From Candidatus Saccharimonadota bacterium (lineage in GTDB: Bacteria; Patescibacteriota; Saccharimonadia; Saccharimonadales; UBA4665): a stretch of DNA of 64,000 nt. The position numbers and the translations under genes were made by a program. Of this stretch, positions 1-6,984 are shown in pieces. Positions within the stretch are counted from its first letter, which is position 1, and every line of letters starts with the position of its first letter. The stretch covers positions 1 to 64,000 of the forward strand of contig JAGQNR010000001.1 of assembly GCA_020427985.1 (NCBI GenBank), read 5' to 3'. A model generated the notes under the pieces. That model had not been told where the DNA came from. It did not search any database and worked only from the letters and a program-made list of their open reading frames with translations.

Positions 1-99
1 CGGAACGCCACTCTTGGCGGCCATATCGACTGCCTGGATTGCCTGTTGCAGAGCATCCCCAGACGAGACTGTTTTCTCAGATTTTTGCCACCACTTCAT
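1..99 (-). CDS. Hypothetical protein, N-terminal fragment cut by window edge
   Basis: An open frame reads leftwards from an ATG at 99 to the window edge without a stop (33 codons). The visible start is MKWWQKSEKTVSSG, then an Ala/Gln-rich stretch that would be helical. Too little is present to assign a family. No strong ribosome binding site is seen upstream, so the start is provisional. Confidence 0.45.
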   Translation of the reverse strand, partial: MKWWQKSEKTVSSGDALQQAIQAVDMAAKSGVP

Positions 100-265
100 T
101 ACTGATAAGTATACATAACCTTAAGGAGTTTAGGATAGCCCTCTCATAAACTCTTAAGTAGTCTGTGAAGAATGTCGAGGCGGTGTGCTTGTTAAATAGT
201 GGCAACTTTAGTAAAATACCTCTGTTACATCCATCTTAAGTTACATTAAGGATTTAACTAAGCGT

Positions 266-341
266 GGCTCTTTAGCTCAGTTGGTAGAGCAGAGGCCTGA
301 AGAGCCTTGTGTCCCCAGTTCGAGTCTGGGAGGAGCCACCA
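266..341 (+). tRNA. tRNA-Phe (anticodon GAA)
   Basis: The full cloverleaf can be drawn: 7-bp acceptor GGCTCTT/AGGAGCC, D stem GCTC/GAGC, anticodon loop CTGAAGA with GAA at its centre, T stem CCCAG/CTGGG with loop TTCGAGT, and an encoded CCA at 339-341. All invariant positions are normal. A rho-independent terminator follows directly. Confidence 0.95.
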
Positions 342-344
342 AGT

Positions 345-372
345 AAAAACCCCAGCAACGCCTGGGGTTTTT
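345..372 (+). terminator. Terminator after tRNA-Phe
   Basis: An inverted repeat AAAAACCCCAG / CTGGGGTTTTT with a 6-nt loop ends in a T-run, starting 4 nt after the tRNA CCA. It would end the tRNA transcript. Confidence 0.8.
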
Positions 373-395
373 ACTTGGCTGAATTGAGCAGGCGA

Positions 396-478
396 GAACT
401 GGAACTTTTGCGCTAGCAAAAGCAGTTCGGTGAAGCGAGCGCAAGAAAAGCAAGCGACCGAAGGTCGTTTGCTTTTCT
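396..478. other. Two adjacent strong hairpins in the tRNA-Phe downstream spacer
   Basis: Hairpin 1 (396-428) has an outer stem GAACTG/CAGTTC and inner stem CTTTTGC/GCAAAAG around a 4-nt loop, with a 3-nt bulge. Hairpin 2 (444-478) has a 16-bp stem AGAAAAGCAAGCGACC pairing with its complement across a GAA loop, with one G-T pair. No credible gene overlaps them: the only long frame here is antisense to the tRNA. They could be a small structured RNA or the body of a miniature mobile element. Confidence 0.5.
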
Positions 479-506
479 AAGTGCACAAAGGAGTAAGCAC
501 GGCGCA

Positions 507-530
507 AAGTCTGGGAGGAAGAGCCCAAGG
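507..530 (+). repeat. Imperfect copy of the tRNA-Phe 3' end
   Basis: AGTCTGGGAGGA at 508-519 repeats exactly 323-334 of the tRNA-Phe gene, and similarity continues more loosely through the region matching GCCACCAAG. The copy lies 185 bp after the original, with the hairpins between. This looks like the duplicated target of an insertion at the tRNA 3' end. Confidence 0.45.
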
Positions 531-536
531 ATGCCG

Positions 537-1254
537 TTAGCTCCCAAAAAGCGAGAGAGCGATAATACCGCTCAGCGCCACCAGAATTCTAAGCCACTGT
601 TTTGGGTTGAGTGTTTCACTGAAGAGGAAGTAGGCAATAATCACAAACACGGCAGCTGAACTGCCGGCGATAGGGGCGACAATTGCGGTCTGACCGTGAC
701 TAATTGCGTAGTTGAAAAATATACTACCAGAGATTTGTAAGACAGCCGTCAGGGCAACAAGCCATAATAGCTTCGGTCGTTGTATGGCGGCTTTGTCTTT
801 GCTAAGCCAAGCAATCAGCCCAAACAGCGCCACTCCAATAAAGCTCGAAGTGTACTGGGGCAAAAACCAACCAATCTCACTCACCGGTATGCGTATCAGT
901 ACAAAATAAAGCCCCTAGAACAAAAAAGCACCAAAGCCGTAGATGGCTCCGCTTTTACGTAAATCTCGAAGTAAGTCGCGTTTTGCCATGCAGAGACGAC
1001 AACCCAACGCCAAGAATAATCATCGCGCTTGCTAGCGCTTGCCCGGAGGCAGCATAATCAGTATATTGGTGAGCGTGAGCTGTGCGAATTCAGATCAAAA
1101 CACAATGATTGCGGGAATAAAAAAACAAAATACCTAATAGGGCCGTCTAGAATGCAATTGTGAGCGGTTTATTGAGCTTAGAGAGCAGGCCATTAGCATA
1201 ATCAGCAAAGGCATAGGATAGGTTTGAGAGTACAACCGCCACAAGATAGTGCAT
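537..1254 (-). pseudogene. Decayed EamA/DMT-family transporter
   Basis: Reading leftwards from ATG 1254, a first membrane segment set (start MHYLVAVVLSNLSYAF) and a later conserved segment (ASGQALASAMIILGVG) give an EamA-like N-terminal half. From about 989 another frame (MAKRDLLRDLRKSG...) continues into an intact C-terminal half at 537-884 with four membrane helices. The frame is broken by TAG at 1149-1147, a TGA near 1095, a frameshift near 990, and TAG at 917-915. At least two of the stops sit where Trp is likely (AF-stop-TALLG; FLF-stop-GLYF). The intact 115-codon part alone is probably not functional. Members of this family are drug/metabolite exporters of about 10 helices. Confidence 0.7.
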
Positions 1255-1320
1255 GGACAAATAGTAGCATGCGAGTAGTGCGTCGTATGGCCCGACGCAT
1301 CTTGTATACTACAACAAGAT

Positions 1321-1806
1321 ATGAGGAAGCTAATCATCTACGCCGGACTATTACTGATAGGGAGTGGGCTATATGTGGTGCTGCATCAGGCGCCCACTAC
1401 GCCTTCACCAGCAGCCTTGCCCAAATATCCCATACAGAAGGTACAAATTGGTCATGAAGAGTTCTCGTTGCTCGTAACTCGTACCCAAAAGGAGCGTGAA
1501 TTAGGGCTTGGGGCAGTGCGTGTCTTGCCTGAGCATCACGGCATGTTGTTTGAGTTTAGTGAGGGCGGGCAGGTAGGTATATGGATGAAGGGTATGAAAT
1601 ATCCGATTGATATCATATGGCTCGATCCCAAAAAGCAAGTCATTCACATTGAAAGGAATGCTCAACCATCGAGTTATCCTAAAAATATATTTACAAATCC
1701 AGCTGGTACATCGGCCTATTATGTTATTGAAGTCCATGCCGGCGAAACGACGAGACTCGGCTTGCAAAAAGGGCAGAGCGTTGACTTTATACAAAATGAC
1801 CAGTAA
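1321..1806 (+). CDS. DUF192 family membrane-anchored protein
   Basis: 161 residues. An N-terminal hydrophobic segment (residues 4-22) would anchor or export the protein, followed by a Pro/Ala linker and a DUF192 domain from about residue 40 to the end. The recognisable family signatures are MLFEF, WMKGMKYPIDIIWLD and YVIEVHAGE. The function of DUF192 is not established. A TATACT at 1305-1310 stands 10 nt before the ATG with no Shine-Dalgarno, so the mRNA may have almost no leader. An inverted repeat TGCGTCG/CGACGCA (1279-1299) lies just upstream. Confidence 0.8.
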   Translation: MRKLIIYAGLLLIGSGLYVVLHQAPTTPSPAALPKYPIQKVQIGHEEFSLLVTRTQKERELGLGAVRVLPEHHGMLFEFSEGGQVGIWMKGMKYPIDIIWLDPKKQVIHIERNAQPSSYPKNIFTNPAGTSAYYVIEVHAGETTRLGLQKGQSVDFIQNDQ

Positions 1807-1833
1807 AACTTGATTGCATTTCTTTGCCACCGG

Positions 1834-2124
1834 CTACCATGTCAATTCGTTTAAAGCTCCAGCTTCGAGCATGCCTAAGTCCAACATGTAATAATTGTAA
1901 TTATAGACTTCTTCGAGTGGCTGCTTGGCTGTATGCCACCCGGGACCGTCAGTTGCCCAAACAAATTGAATATTTTGAGCGTTAAGTTCGTCATTAAGAC
2001 TGCGAAATTCACCGCAAACAGCCTCTAGCTTTGAGCCCCCATCATTATAAAAATTAGTTTCAAAGAGCGTTATTTTTCCGACTAGCTGACAACTTGATAT
2101 AAACACGCTCGGACTTTCAAGCAA
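1834..2124 (-). pseudogene. C-terminal remnant of a DpnII-like type II restriction endonuclease
   Basis: A 96-codon frame starting directly after a TAG carries features of the C-terminal part of DpnII/MjaIII-type enzymes: FYNDGGSKLEAV, then FVWATDGPGW, then a downstream PLEEVYNYNYYMLDLGML stretch. The family is normally around 280 residues, and nothing resembling the N-terminal part or a partner methyltransferase is present. The frame's upstream edge is cut where the CIRCE/Hsp20 promoter begins. Family assignment is by motif memory. Confidence 0.6.
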
Positions 2125-2154
2125 CTAGGCAGCAATGCCTATTTTTATGCTTTG

Positions 2155-2192
2155 TTAGCACTCTTGACACGCGAGTGCCAATTTGCTATATA
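2155..2192 (+). promoter_or_regulatory. CIRCE operator overlapping the Hsp20 promoter
   Basis: TTAGCACTC - 9 nt - GAGTGCCAA (2155-2181) matches the CIRCE consensus TTAGCACTC-N9-GAGTGCTAA at 17 of 18 arm positions. The 9-nt loop starts with a perfect -35 TTGACA (2164-2169). A -10 TATATA lies at 2187-2192 after a 17-nt spacer, with an extended TG. HrcA bound here would cover the -35, so the gene is very likely HrcA-repressed and heat-induced. hrcA itself is not in the window. Confidence 0.88.
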
Positions 2193-2257
2193 TCAATATA
2201 GAAGCTAATTATGCTTCTCTTAGTAAGTTACTAACCATAAACGAAAGGAGAACTATA

Positions 2258-2701
2258 ATGAGTAATCTTACTAGATGGGACCCTTTTGCTGAACTATCAG
2301 CATTACAAAAACAATTCTTTGGCGATGATTGGCTTTCGCCAATCAAAGGCGTAAACATTCCAACGACAGATGTTTACACCAAAGATAACGAGCTAGTGGT
2401 TGAGGCACACTTACCTAATTTCTCACAAGACAACGTGGATATTCAGGTAGATAGTGGCGACCTAATCATTCAGGCACAACGCCACGACAAGGAAGAAGAT
2501 AAAGATAAGAAGTTCGTTGTGCGTGAAAGTAGCAGCAGTTTCTACCGCCGCTTCCAGCTTCCTGAGCGAGCAAATCCCGATAAGGTACAAGCAAGTCTTG
2601 ACGATGGCGTGCTAAGGGTCAAAATCCCAATGACACCATTGCCAGAGCCTAAGAAAATTGCTATTGAGACTGGCAAGTCTACCAAAAAGATAGCCGCCTA
2701 A
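2258..2701 (+). CDS. Small heat shock protein, Hsp20 / alpha-crystallin family
   Basis: 147 residues starting at ATG 2258, 8 nt after a good GAAAGGAG site. An N-terminal arm (RWDPFAEL) precedes the alpha-crystallin domain (about 40-130), with A-hLPN, the DGVLRVKIP strand, and a final IPM-type anchoring motif before a Lys-rich tail. It is an ATP-independent cytoplasmic chaperone that holds unfolding proteins. It sits alone between the CIRCE promoter and a strong terminator, a monocistronic heat shock unit. A longer upstream frame from 2183 is rejected because it would begin inside the promoter. Confidence 0.95.
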   Translation: MSNLTRWDPFAELSALQKQFFGDDWLSPIKGVNIPTTDVYTKDNELVVEAHLPNFSQDNVDIQVDSGDLIIQAQRHDKEEDKDKKFVVRESSSSFYRRFQLPERANPDKVQASLDDGVLRVKIPMTPLPEPKKIAIETGKSTKKIAA

Positions 2702-2710
2702 TAGCTAAAT

Positions 2711-2750
2711 AAAAAATAGCCCCTACTACTTGCGAGAGGGGCTATTTTTT
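2711..2750 (+). terminator. Terminator after Hsp20 gene
   Basis: Perfect 14-bp inverted repeat AAAAAATAGCCCCT / AGGGGCTATTTTTT with a 12-nt loop. The A and T runs on both sides make it usable from both strands. Confidence 0.9.
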
Positions 2751-2793
2751 GCCAAAGTCAGTACACCGTCTGCGTCAAATAAGATGCACTTGT

Positions 2794-3021
2794 TCATTGG
2801 TATCTGTCATCCTTTACAAACTCTACCCATACACCATCGGGGTCTTGGATAAAGAAGTAGCGATTAAAGGTCTGGCGGTTTGGTCTATTTCCCTGCCAAA
2901 TAAATTGTTGATGTGCCATAACCTTCGTAACGATATGCTCAACGTTACTCTGGTTTACATAATTGTCACCAATATAGTCATCTATCTCTTTGAGCTTATT
3001 AACACCGTTTGCTAAATCACG
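2794..3021 (-). pseudogene. Remnant of a VOC (glyoxalase-like) protein
   Basis: On the minus strand an open frame from a TAG at 3024-3022 to TGA at 2796-2794 ends in RYFFIQDPDGVWVEFV, the C-terminal strand typical of VOC/glyoxalase proteins, including the metal-site Glu. No suitable start codon or N-terminal half is present. Upstream, a short frame beginning MAEQQPRDIQ at 3172 (its ATG overlapping the stop of the DHH gene) stops after 21 codons. The stretch 2751-3164 therefore holds only gene debris. Confidence 0.5.
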
Positions 3022-3164
3022 CTACTTTCGGAAATCATGCCTGTGGCTGTTAATGGGCTTTCAATAATAACCTCACGAGCCAGAACTGCCATTTGCCAAG
3101 CTATAGTCATAGTGAAGCCTGTTTCCAGAACACAAGGTCAACTTGAATATCACGAGGTTGCTGC

Positions 3165-4088
3165 TCAGCCATTGGTAATGTCCTGCTTTATCACTTCTTT
3201 CCTGAGCCATAAGCGGTCTGCGACTGCCACCGAGCCATCAAACCGCACACCAAGTAGCTGTGATAGCCAACCCTGAACGCCAGTATTATCAGTAACGAAG
3301 TAGCTTTTACGTTCGCCCACGCTGATAAGGTTCATAAGCCAATCAGGCTTTATGCTCGCTAGTGCCTCTTTCAGTACTTCCTGATGCTCGGCAAGCACCT
3401 TCTTTCCGTCCCATACAACGAGCTGACCAAAGCAAATAGGCTGTTCAAACGATTTGAATGTTAGGGTTTTTGTATCGTTTTGTATGGCTGCAACAGCGTC
3501 TTGCAATATGGCATCTTGGCACTCAGTGAAGTATTGAGCCGTCCAGTTATCGGGCAAATCAGCTTGAGCAACTAGCTTGTCGTAAGCCTCAACGTCACGA
3601 GGCGTAGTTACTTTTGCACCAAAGTTAAGCGTGTTATCAAGGATACCGCATATAAGTAGTCTTGCACTAAGTATGCTCATTTTGCCAAGCAAATCTGCGG
3701 TTTTCCAGCGTTCATAAACAAGTGTGCAAGCTGCACCAATAAACTCAATATGTGAACTATCGCCAAGACGCTCTTGCCAATGCTCCTCAAAACCAGGATG
3801 ATGGTCAATAACTTCGTCCACTCGCCCAAGGTCAACCATTTTATCAAAGTATGCTGGATCTGAAACATCTATCAGAGTATACGTGTCATTTTCAGATGGC
3901 TTATAGTCAGTCTGTAACGGTGCTTGCCACGAGCGTACGGTTTCACTGATGCTTTCATTCAAGGGTGCAGTGCTGACAGCCATTGCCTCATTACCTTGAA
4001 CTTGCAGCAGTTCCGCATAAGCAACTGCACCAGCGTAAGCGTCTATATCAACATAAGCAGAGCCAGACGTAACTACACGCATAGTCAT
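3165..4088 (-). CDS. DHH-family phosphoesterase, family II pyrophosphatase-like
   Basis: 307 residues. The N-terminal DHH domain shows the metal-binding order expected for this family: YVDIDAYAGA near residue 12 (DxDA), LIDVSDP near 73, and VIDHHPG near 93, then GAACTLVYE. A C-terminal DHHA2-like half follows. Relatives are Mn-dependent pyrophosphatases or exopolyphosphatase-type enzymes; the substrate cannot be told here. Its ATG overlaps the stop of the upstream HAD gene by 4 nt, so the two are translationally coupled. The product would act in the cytoplasm. Confidence 0.75.
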   Translation of the reverse strand: MTMRVVTSGSAYVDIDAYAGAVAYAELLQVQGNEAMAVSTAPLNESISETVRSWQAPLQTDYKPSENDTYTLIDVSDPAYFDKMVDLGRVDEVIDHHPGFEEHWQERLGDSSHIEFIGAACTLVYERWKTADLLGKMSILSARLLICGILDNTLNFGAKVTTPRDVEAYDKLVAQADLPDNWTAQYFTECQDAILQDAVAAIQNDTKTLTFKSFEQPICFGQLVVWDGKKVLAEHQEVLKEALASIKPDWLMNLISVGERKSYFVTDNTGVQGWLSQLLGVRFDGSVAVADRLWLRKEVIKQDITNG

Positions 4089-4546
4089 TTCCTCAAGGTC
4101 GCTATCAGCCGCTGCTCGTCAATAAACAGGTCAAGGGCATCGTTAATACTTGGAACTACAATGTCTGAATTGAGCATAGTTTGGATATGTACGCCCTCGG
4201 CTTGCAAGGTAACAATACCCAGCTTTACGACTTTCATAAGCTCAAGGTCAATTAGACCATTACCGATTGAGGCACAGGTTTCAGGCTCAAGTTCCAAAGC
4301 TAGGTCACGCTTATCTTCGGCATTTTTAGCTAACCTCCATTCAATACCTAAGTCTGCCGCCAAATCATCGGCATCATTGCGTGTATTACCAGTGAAGAAC
4401 AGCACTTTAAAACCGATACCCTTTAGTTGGTCTAACCGTTCCTTTACGCCCTCTGGCACTGTTCCCGCTACCGATAAAGTACCATTCAAGTCCAAGATGA
4501 TGGTTTTTATTTCAAACTGACCCTGTCCAGGTATATCGTATTTCAT
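4085..4546 (-). CDS. HAD-superfamily hydrolase, soluble P-type-like
   Basis: 153 residues without a large cap domain. HAD motif I reads LDLNGTL (the first Asp nucleophile is present, the usual DxD second Asp is Asn, as in several HADs). Motif II is FFTGNT and the C-terminal motif is IGNGLID. This minimal layout resembles the small soluble ATPase-P-domain-like HADs, probably a phosphatase. It lies in the middle of a three-gene minus-strand operon: HTH, HAD, DHH phosphoesterase, with overlapping starts and stops. Confidence 0.75.
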   Translation of the reverse strand: MKYDIPGQGQFEIKTIILDLNGTLSVAGTVPEGVKERLDQLKGIGFKVLFFTGNTRNDADDLAADLGIEWRLAKNAEDKRDLALELEPETCASIGNGLIDLELMKVVKLGIVTLQAEGVHIQTMLNSDIVVPSINDALDLFIDEQRLIATLRK

Positions 4547-4749
4547 TACTTTTCCTTGTTTAATAATTTCATCACATCTTCACGGCGATACCGTCTATCA
4601 CGCCGTGTTCTAAACCGCACTGCAACAAGGTAGCCTTTTTCATCCCACGCACGTAATGTGTTCGGATGACAATTTAGCAATTCACACGCTTGCTTGAGCG
4701 TAAGTAGTTTCGGCTCTTTTTCCCCTGATTGTGTCATACCACTATACAC
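4546..4749 (-). CDS. MerR/excisionase-type helix-turn-helix protein
   Basis: 67 residues. LTLKQACELLNCHPNTLRAW is a classic MerR-type recognition helix pair, followed by the wing (FRTRRDRRYRREDV). There is no effector domain. Its stop overlaps the start of the HAD gene by one base (TAATG). As first gene of the operon it may regulate it, or be left from a mobile element, since short proteins of this type also serve as excisionases. The true start could be the inner Met at codon 5. Confidence 0.75.
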   Translation of the reverse strand: MYSGMTQSGEKEPKLLTLKQACELLNCHPNTLRAWDEKGYLVAVRFRTRRDRRYRREDVMKLLNKEK

Positions 4750-4781
4750 GACTTACCAGTGGCATATAAGAGAGTGACGTG

Positions 4782-5036
4782 ATGACAGAAGATGTTTTTG
4801 ATACAAAAGAACGAGCAAAAGTAGTTGCAAAAGACATACTGACAGCCAATGAGTTGGTAAATCATCCCAACTTTACTTACACACCTAGTAAACAGCTGCG
4901 AGGCATAATGTCAGATGAAGAGATTGCTACGACCATAATGCACCTAAATCGGCACGGTGCATTAGAAATTGACGAAAGACGTATGTACTTAGGTGGATTA
5001 CACAGACATTCCACGATGAAATTGCAACTGAGCTAG
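4782..5036 (+). CDS. Hypothetical small protein, likely chimeric end
   Basis: 84 codons from ATG 4782 (a GTG 3 nt earlier is possible). No family recognised. The first ~70 residues look like a real soluble helical protein (many Lys/Asp/Glu, ending ALEIDERRMYLGG). The last ~14 residues overlap, in another frame, the recombinase fragment beginning at 4973, so the native C-terminus is probably lost at a junction near 4975-5000. It is transcribed away from the HTH gene at 4749. Confidence 0.4.
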   Translation: MTEDVFDTKERAKVVAKDILTANELVNHPNFTYTPSKQLRGIMSDEEIATTIMHLNRHGALEIDERRMYLGGLHRHSTMKLQLS

Positions 5037-5422
5037 AAAAGAAACAGCAGGAGCTAAATGACCGCCTAAAGTTGCTAACAAGCGACAATAAAGATTTTCA
5101 AGTTACCGCATCCTATCTGTTAGACTTGGCTCAACGAGCTGAACAGCTGTTCAATGAGGGCGATGAGGGGCTAAGACAGAAGTTGCTAGAATACGTACTT
5201 TCAAACATTGAACTAAAGGACAAAAAGCTGTCTTATATACTCAACGACCCCTTTAGAACAGTCGTTGAGACAAAGAAAAAGAGCCTTGCGGCTCATAATT
5301 CAAACATTTGGTGCCACATTTGCGACGTATTTCAAACTACATCAGCAGATAGAATCGATGCTTATAAACTGAGGGAGCTAGTAGGGATGTTCAATTTATC
5401 AGGAAACTTGCTCGAGGGCTAA
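4973..5422 (+). pseudogene. C-terminal fragment of a large serine recombinase
   Basis: The frame open from 4973 to the TAA at 5420-5422 encodes FHDEIATELEKKQQELNDRL, then YLLDLAQRAEQLF, then LEYVLSNIELKDKKLSYIL and NDPF. This is the coiled-coil and final strand of large serine recombinases, here without resolvase and zinc domains. About 45 residues of unfamiliar tail follow. It is a relic of an earlier mobile element beside the intact recombinase at 11445. Confidence 0.7.
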
Positions 5423-5423
5423 T

Positions 5424-5840
5424 TTACATGCCGAGTGTGAAAACTATAGTCGAAACGATTATCGCACTTATTAGATGGTAACCGCCCACTACAAGTCCAA
5501 AAATAACAGGTCGAGGCATATTCGGGGTCACACCATTACTGAAAGAAATTGCAGCTAAGCTAAATCCGAAGAGCAATCCAGTGATGACGGCATTAGCTAG
5601 GTTCTCTATATTAAGCGCGTTCATTACTATACCTATAGCAGTCGTTACAGCTAAGCTACTTAGAAATGGTGCATAGTAATAAATCGCGGGCCATTTCTGC
5701 TTAGAAGACCTTTTTACACCTGTACCTATATCGTATGCTTTTCCAAACAGTGGCGTAAACCAAATCGCACCAAGAATAAAGTATACAACTGTAGCAAGTA
5801 AGATTATTAGCCAGTTAATTTCATTTAATGTATTAAACAT
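5424..5840 (-). CDS. DUF1761 family membrane protein
   Basis: 138 residues with four predicted membrane helices (about 10-28, 52-72, 80-100, 110-132). The first helix ends with the conserved GAIWFTPLFG motif of DUF1761 proteins. The function of the family is unknown. It is followed closely on the same strand by the DUF6157 gene upstream (10 nt gap), with a TCTCCTT complement (AAGGAG) just before the ATG at 5840. Confidence 0.8.
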   Translation of the reverse strand: MFNTLNEINWLIILLATVVYFILGAIWFTPLFGKAYDIGTGVKRSSKQKWPAIYYYAPFLSSLAVTTAIGIVMNALNIENLANAVITGLLFGFSLAAISFSNGVTPNMPRPVIFGLVVGGYHLISAIIVSTIVFTLGM

Positions 5841-5849
5841 ATATTCTCC

Positions 5850-6251
5850 TTATGCTCTTTTCGATCGCATCGCTTTTAGTTGTTTGACGGTTGGGTCATT
5901 GGCAAGTCGTTCATATTCACTTGAGTCAGCAGGATAAATAGCTATCTTGCCCTCAGAGTCACTGTGAACACCCCACCCATATCTTTTTCCTAGCGGCGAA
6001 GAACGAAAACACGGTTGACCTTTCGAGAAGTACTTTTCTCGTTCGGCCTGATTCGGCTCTACATGATTGCGCTCGGCATAAATCCCGAATGTTATGTCGT
6101 CGGAAGTAAACTTGTATGGATTATTTGCGACCATATCGTACTGCATACTTGCTATTGTAGGCTTGTCATTCTTTGCTACGGGCACCTCTGCAACTGTAAT
6201 CGGAGAATCTTCGGCTATTCGGATTAACGTGTCGTAATCGTTCGTCGTCAT
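5850..6251 (-). CDS. DUF6157 family protein
   Basis: 133 residues. Conserved blocks seen: DTLIRIAEDSPITVAEVP, NNPYKFTSDDI, FFSKGQPCFR-like SKGQPCFRSSPLGKRYGWG, and the terminal LKAMRSKRA. These match the DUF6157 pattern as I know it; function is unknown. It leads a two-gene minus-strand unit with DUF1761. Both are typical small accessory genes. Confidence 0.7.
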   Translation of the reverse strand: MTTNDYDTLIRIAEDSPITVAEVPVAKNDKPTIASMQYDMVANNPYKFTSDDITFGIYAERNHVEPNQAEREKYFSKGQPCFRSSPLGKRYGWGVHSDSEGKIAIYPADSSEYERLANDPTVKQLKAMRSKRA

Positions 6252-6313
6252 AGATTAATTTTACTACAAGTTGCGGACAAAAACTCACAGTTAGAGTATC
6301 GGATGGGTTAAGC

Positions 6314-6341
6314 AAAAAACCACCGAAATAATCGGCGGTTT
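6314..6341 (-). terminator. Minus-strand terminator, probably the displaced tRNA-Gly terminator
   Basis: AAACCACCGA / TCGGCGGTTT forms a 10-bp stem (one G-T) with a 5-nt loop. Reading leftwards it is followed by TTTTTT. It lies 26 nt outside the left copy of the tRNA-Gly end core (6368). That is where the terminator of the minus-strand tRNA-Gly would have been before the element inserted. Confidence 0.65.
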
Positions 6342-6368
6342 ACAGGGGTAATAACACAATTTTCTGAT

Positions 6369-6482
6369 GGTGCGGATCTACAGAATGTAATTAAACTTTT
6401 TGAAGCGTTGGTTGACGGTCGGCTATCAGGCTTACCATCTATTGCGATGGTTAATCAAAGCAGTGAAAAGATTATCTACTAA
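6369..6482 (+). pseudogene. Recombinase C-terminal tail, copy 1 (left-end scar)
   Basis: From the attachment core GGTGCG, 37 codons run to a TAA: GADLQNVIKLFEALVDGRLS, ending in SSEKIIY. The phase is the same as the recombinase codons GGT GCG at 13083-13088. Homologous tails of exactly the same length occur at 6985 and 7577. Confidence 0.65.
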
Positions 6483-6492
6483 TAGTTAGTGT

Positions 6493-6930
6493 TTATTTTC
6501 CCGTTTTCCATAATATTCTGTCTATCGGTCCCTCTTGAGATATTGACCGTATGTTGTCATATGATTGTTGCAATATATCTTTAAGGACTGGCAATTCTAT
6601 ATCACTAAGCCGTTTAACCACAACACAATATCCAGTTGTCGTATGATTGCCTAGCTTATCTAATAAAGTCGCATAACGGGCTGTTCCATCCATTAAGTAA
6701 ATGGTAATTTTACCTTTCCTCGGATAAAAACTGAGGATTTGACTATCCCCCTCGCGACCACTGTCGTACTTATAATGGTACGAACCAAAACCTATAGTGT
6801 GTTCGTTCCATATTTTAGGTTCGGCGTTGCTTATTAGTTGCATTGTCTCAAAAAGGATTTCGCTATCTTTTAGTGTATCCTCATCTAATGTTGCGAGCAC
6901 ATCTTGAACGGGCTTATTAGTATTTATCAT
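6493..6930 (-). CDS. DUF1801 domain protein
   Basis: 145 residues. The DUF1801 core is visible as IGFGSYHYKYDSGREGD, then LSFYPRKGKITIYLM, then LLDKLGNHTTTGYC and VVVKRLSDI. Structures of this fold resemble frataxin-like iron-binding proteins, but the biochemical role of this branch is unknown. It is the only gene of a ~616-bp cassette (6368-6983). Its stop nearly meets the stop of the plus-strand tail (6482). Confidence 0.75.
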   Translation of the reverse strand: MINTNKPVQDVLATLDEDTLKDSEILFETMQLISNAEPKIWNEHTIGFGSYHYKYDSGREGDSQILSFYPRKGKITIYLMDGTARYATLLDKLGNHTTTGYCVVVKRLSDIELPVLKDILQQSYDNIRSISQEGPIDRILWKTGK

Positions 6931-6947
6931 AGGATAATAATAGCAAA

Positions 6948-6967
6948 AATACGCCCGAGAGCATATT
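6948..6967. repeat. Palindromic block left of core copy 2
   Basis: AATACGCCC-GA-GAGCATATT is a 20-bp imperfect palindrome (7 of 9 pairs) centred on GA. It lies 16 nt left of the TGGTGC core. A better palindrome holds the same place at 7539-7558. Confidence 0.45.
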
Positions 6968-6984
6968 TGACAATTTGCAAAATT

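Noticed and set aside
277-528. 83-codon minus-strand frame over tRNA-Phe
   Set aside because: It is antisense to the tRNA and its terminator, and the familiar-looking end is simply the reverse of the tRNA sequence.
537-1254. Alternative genetic code (TAG or TGA as Trp) to rescue the EamA frame
   Set aside because: All intact genes here use TAA, TAG and TGA as stops without internal readthrough, and a frameshift is also present.
2183-2257. Longer N-terminus for Hsp20
   Set aside because: It would start inside the promoter; the ATG at 2258 has a proper ribosome binding site and family-like start.
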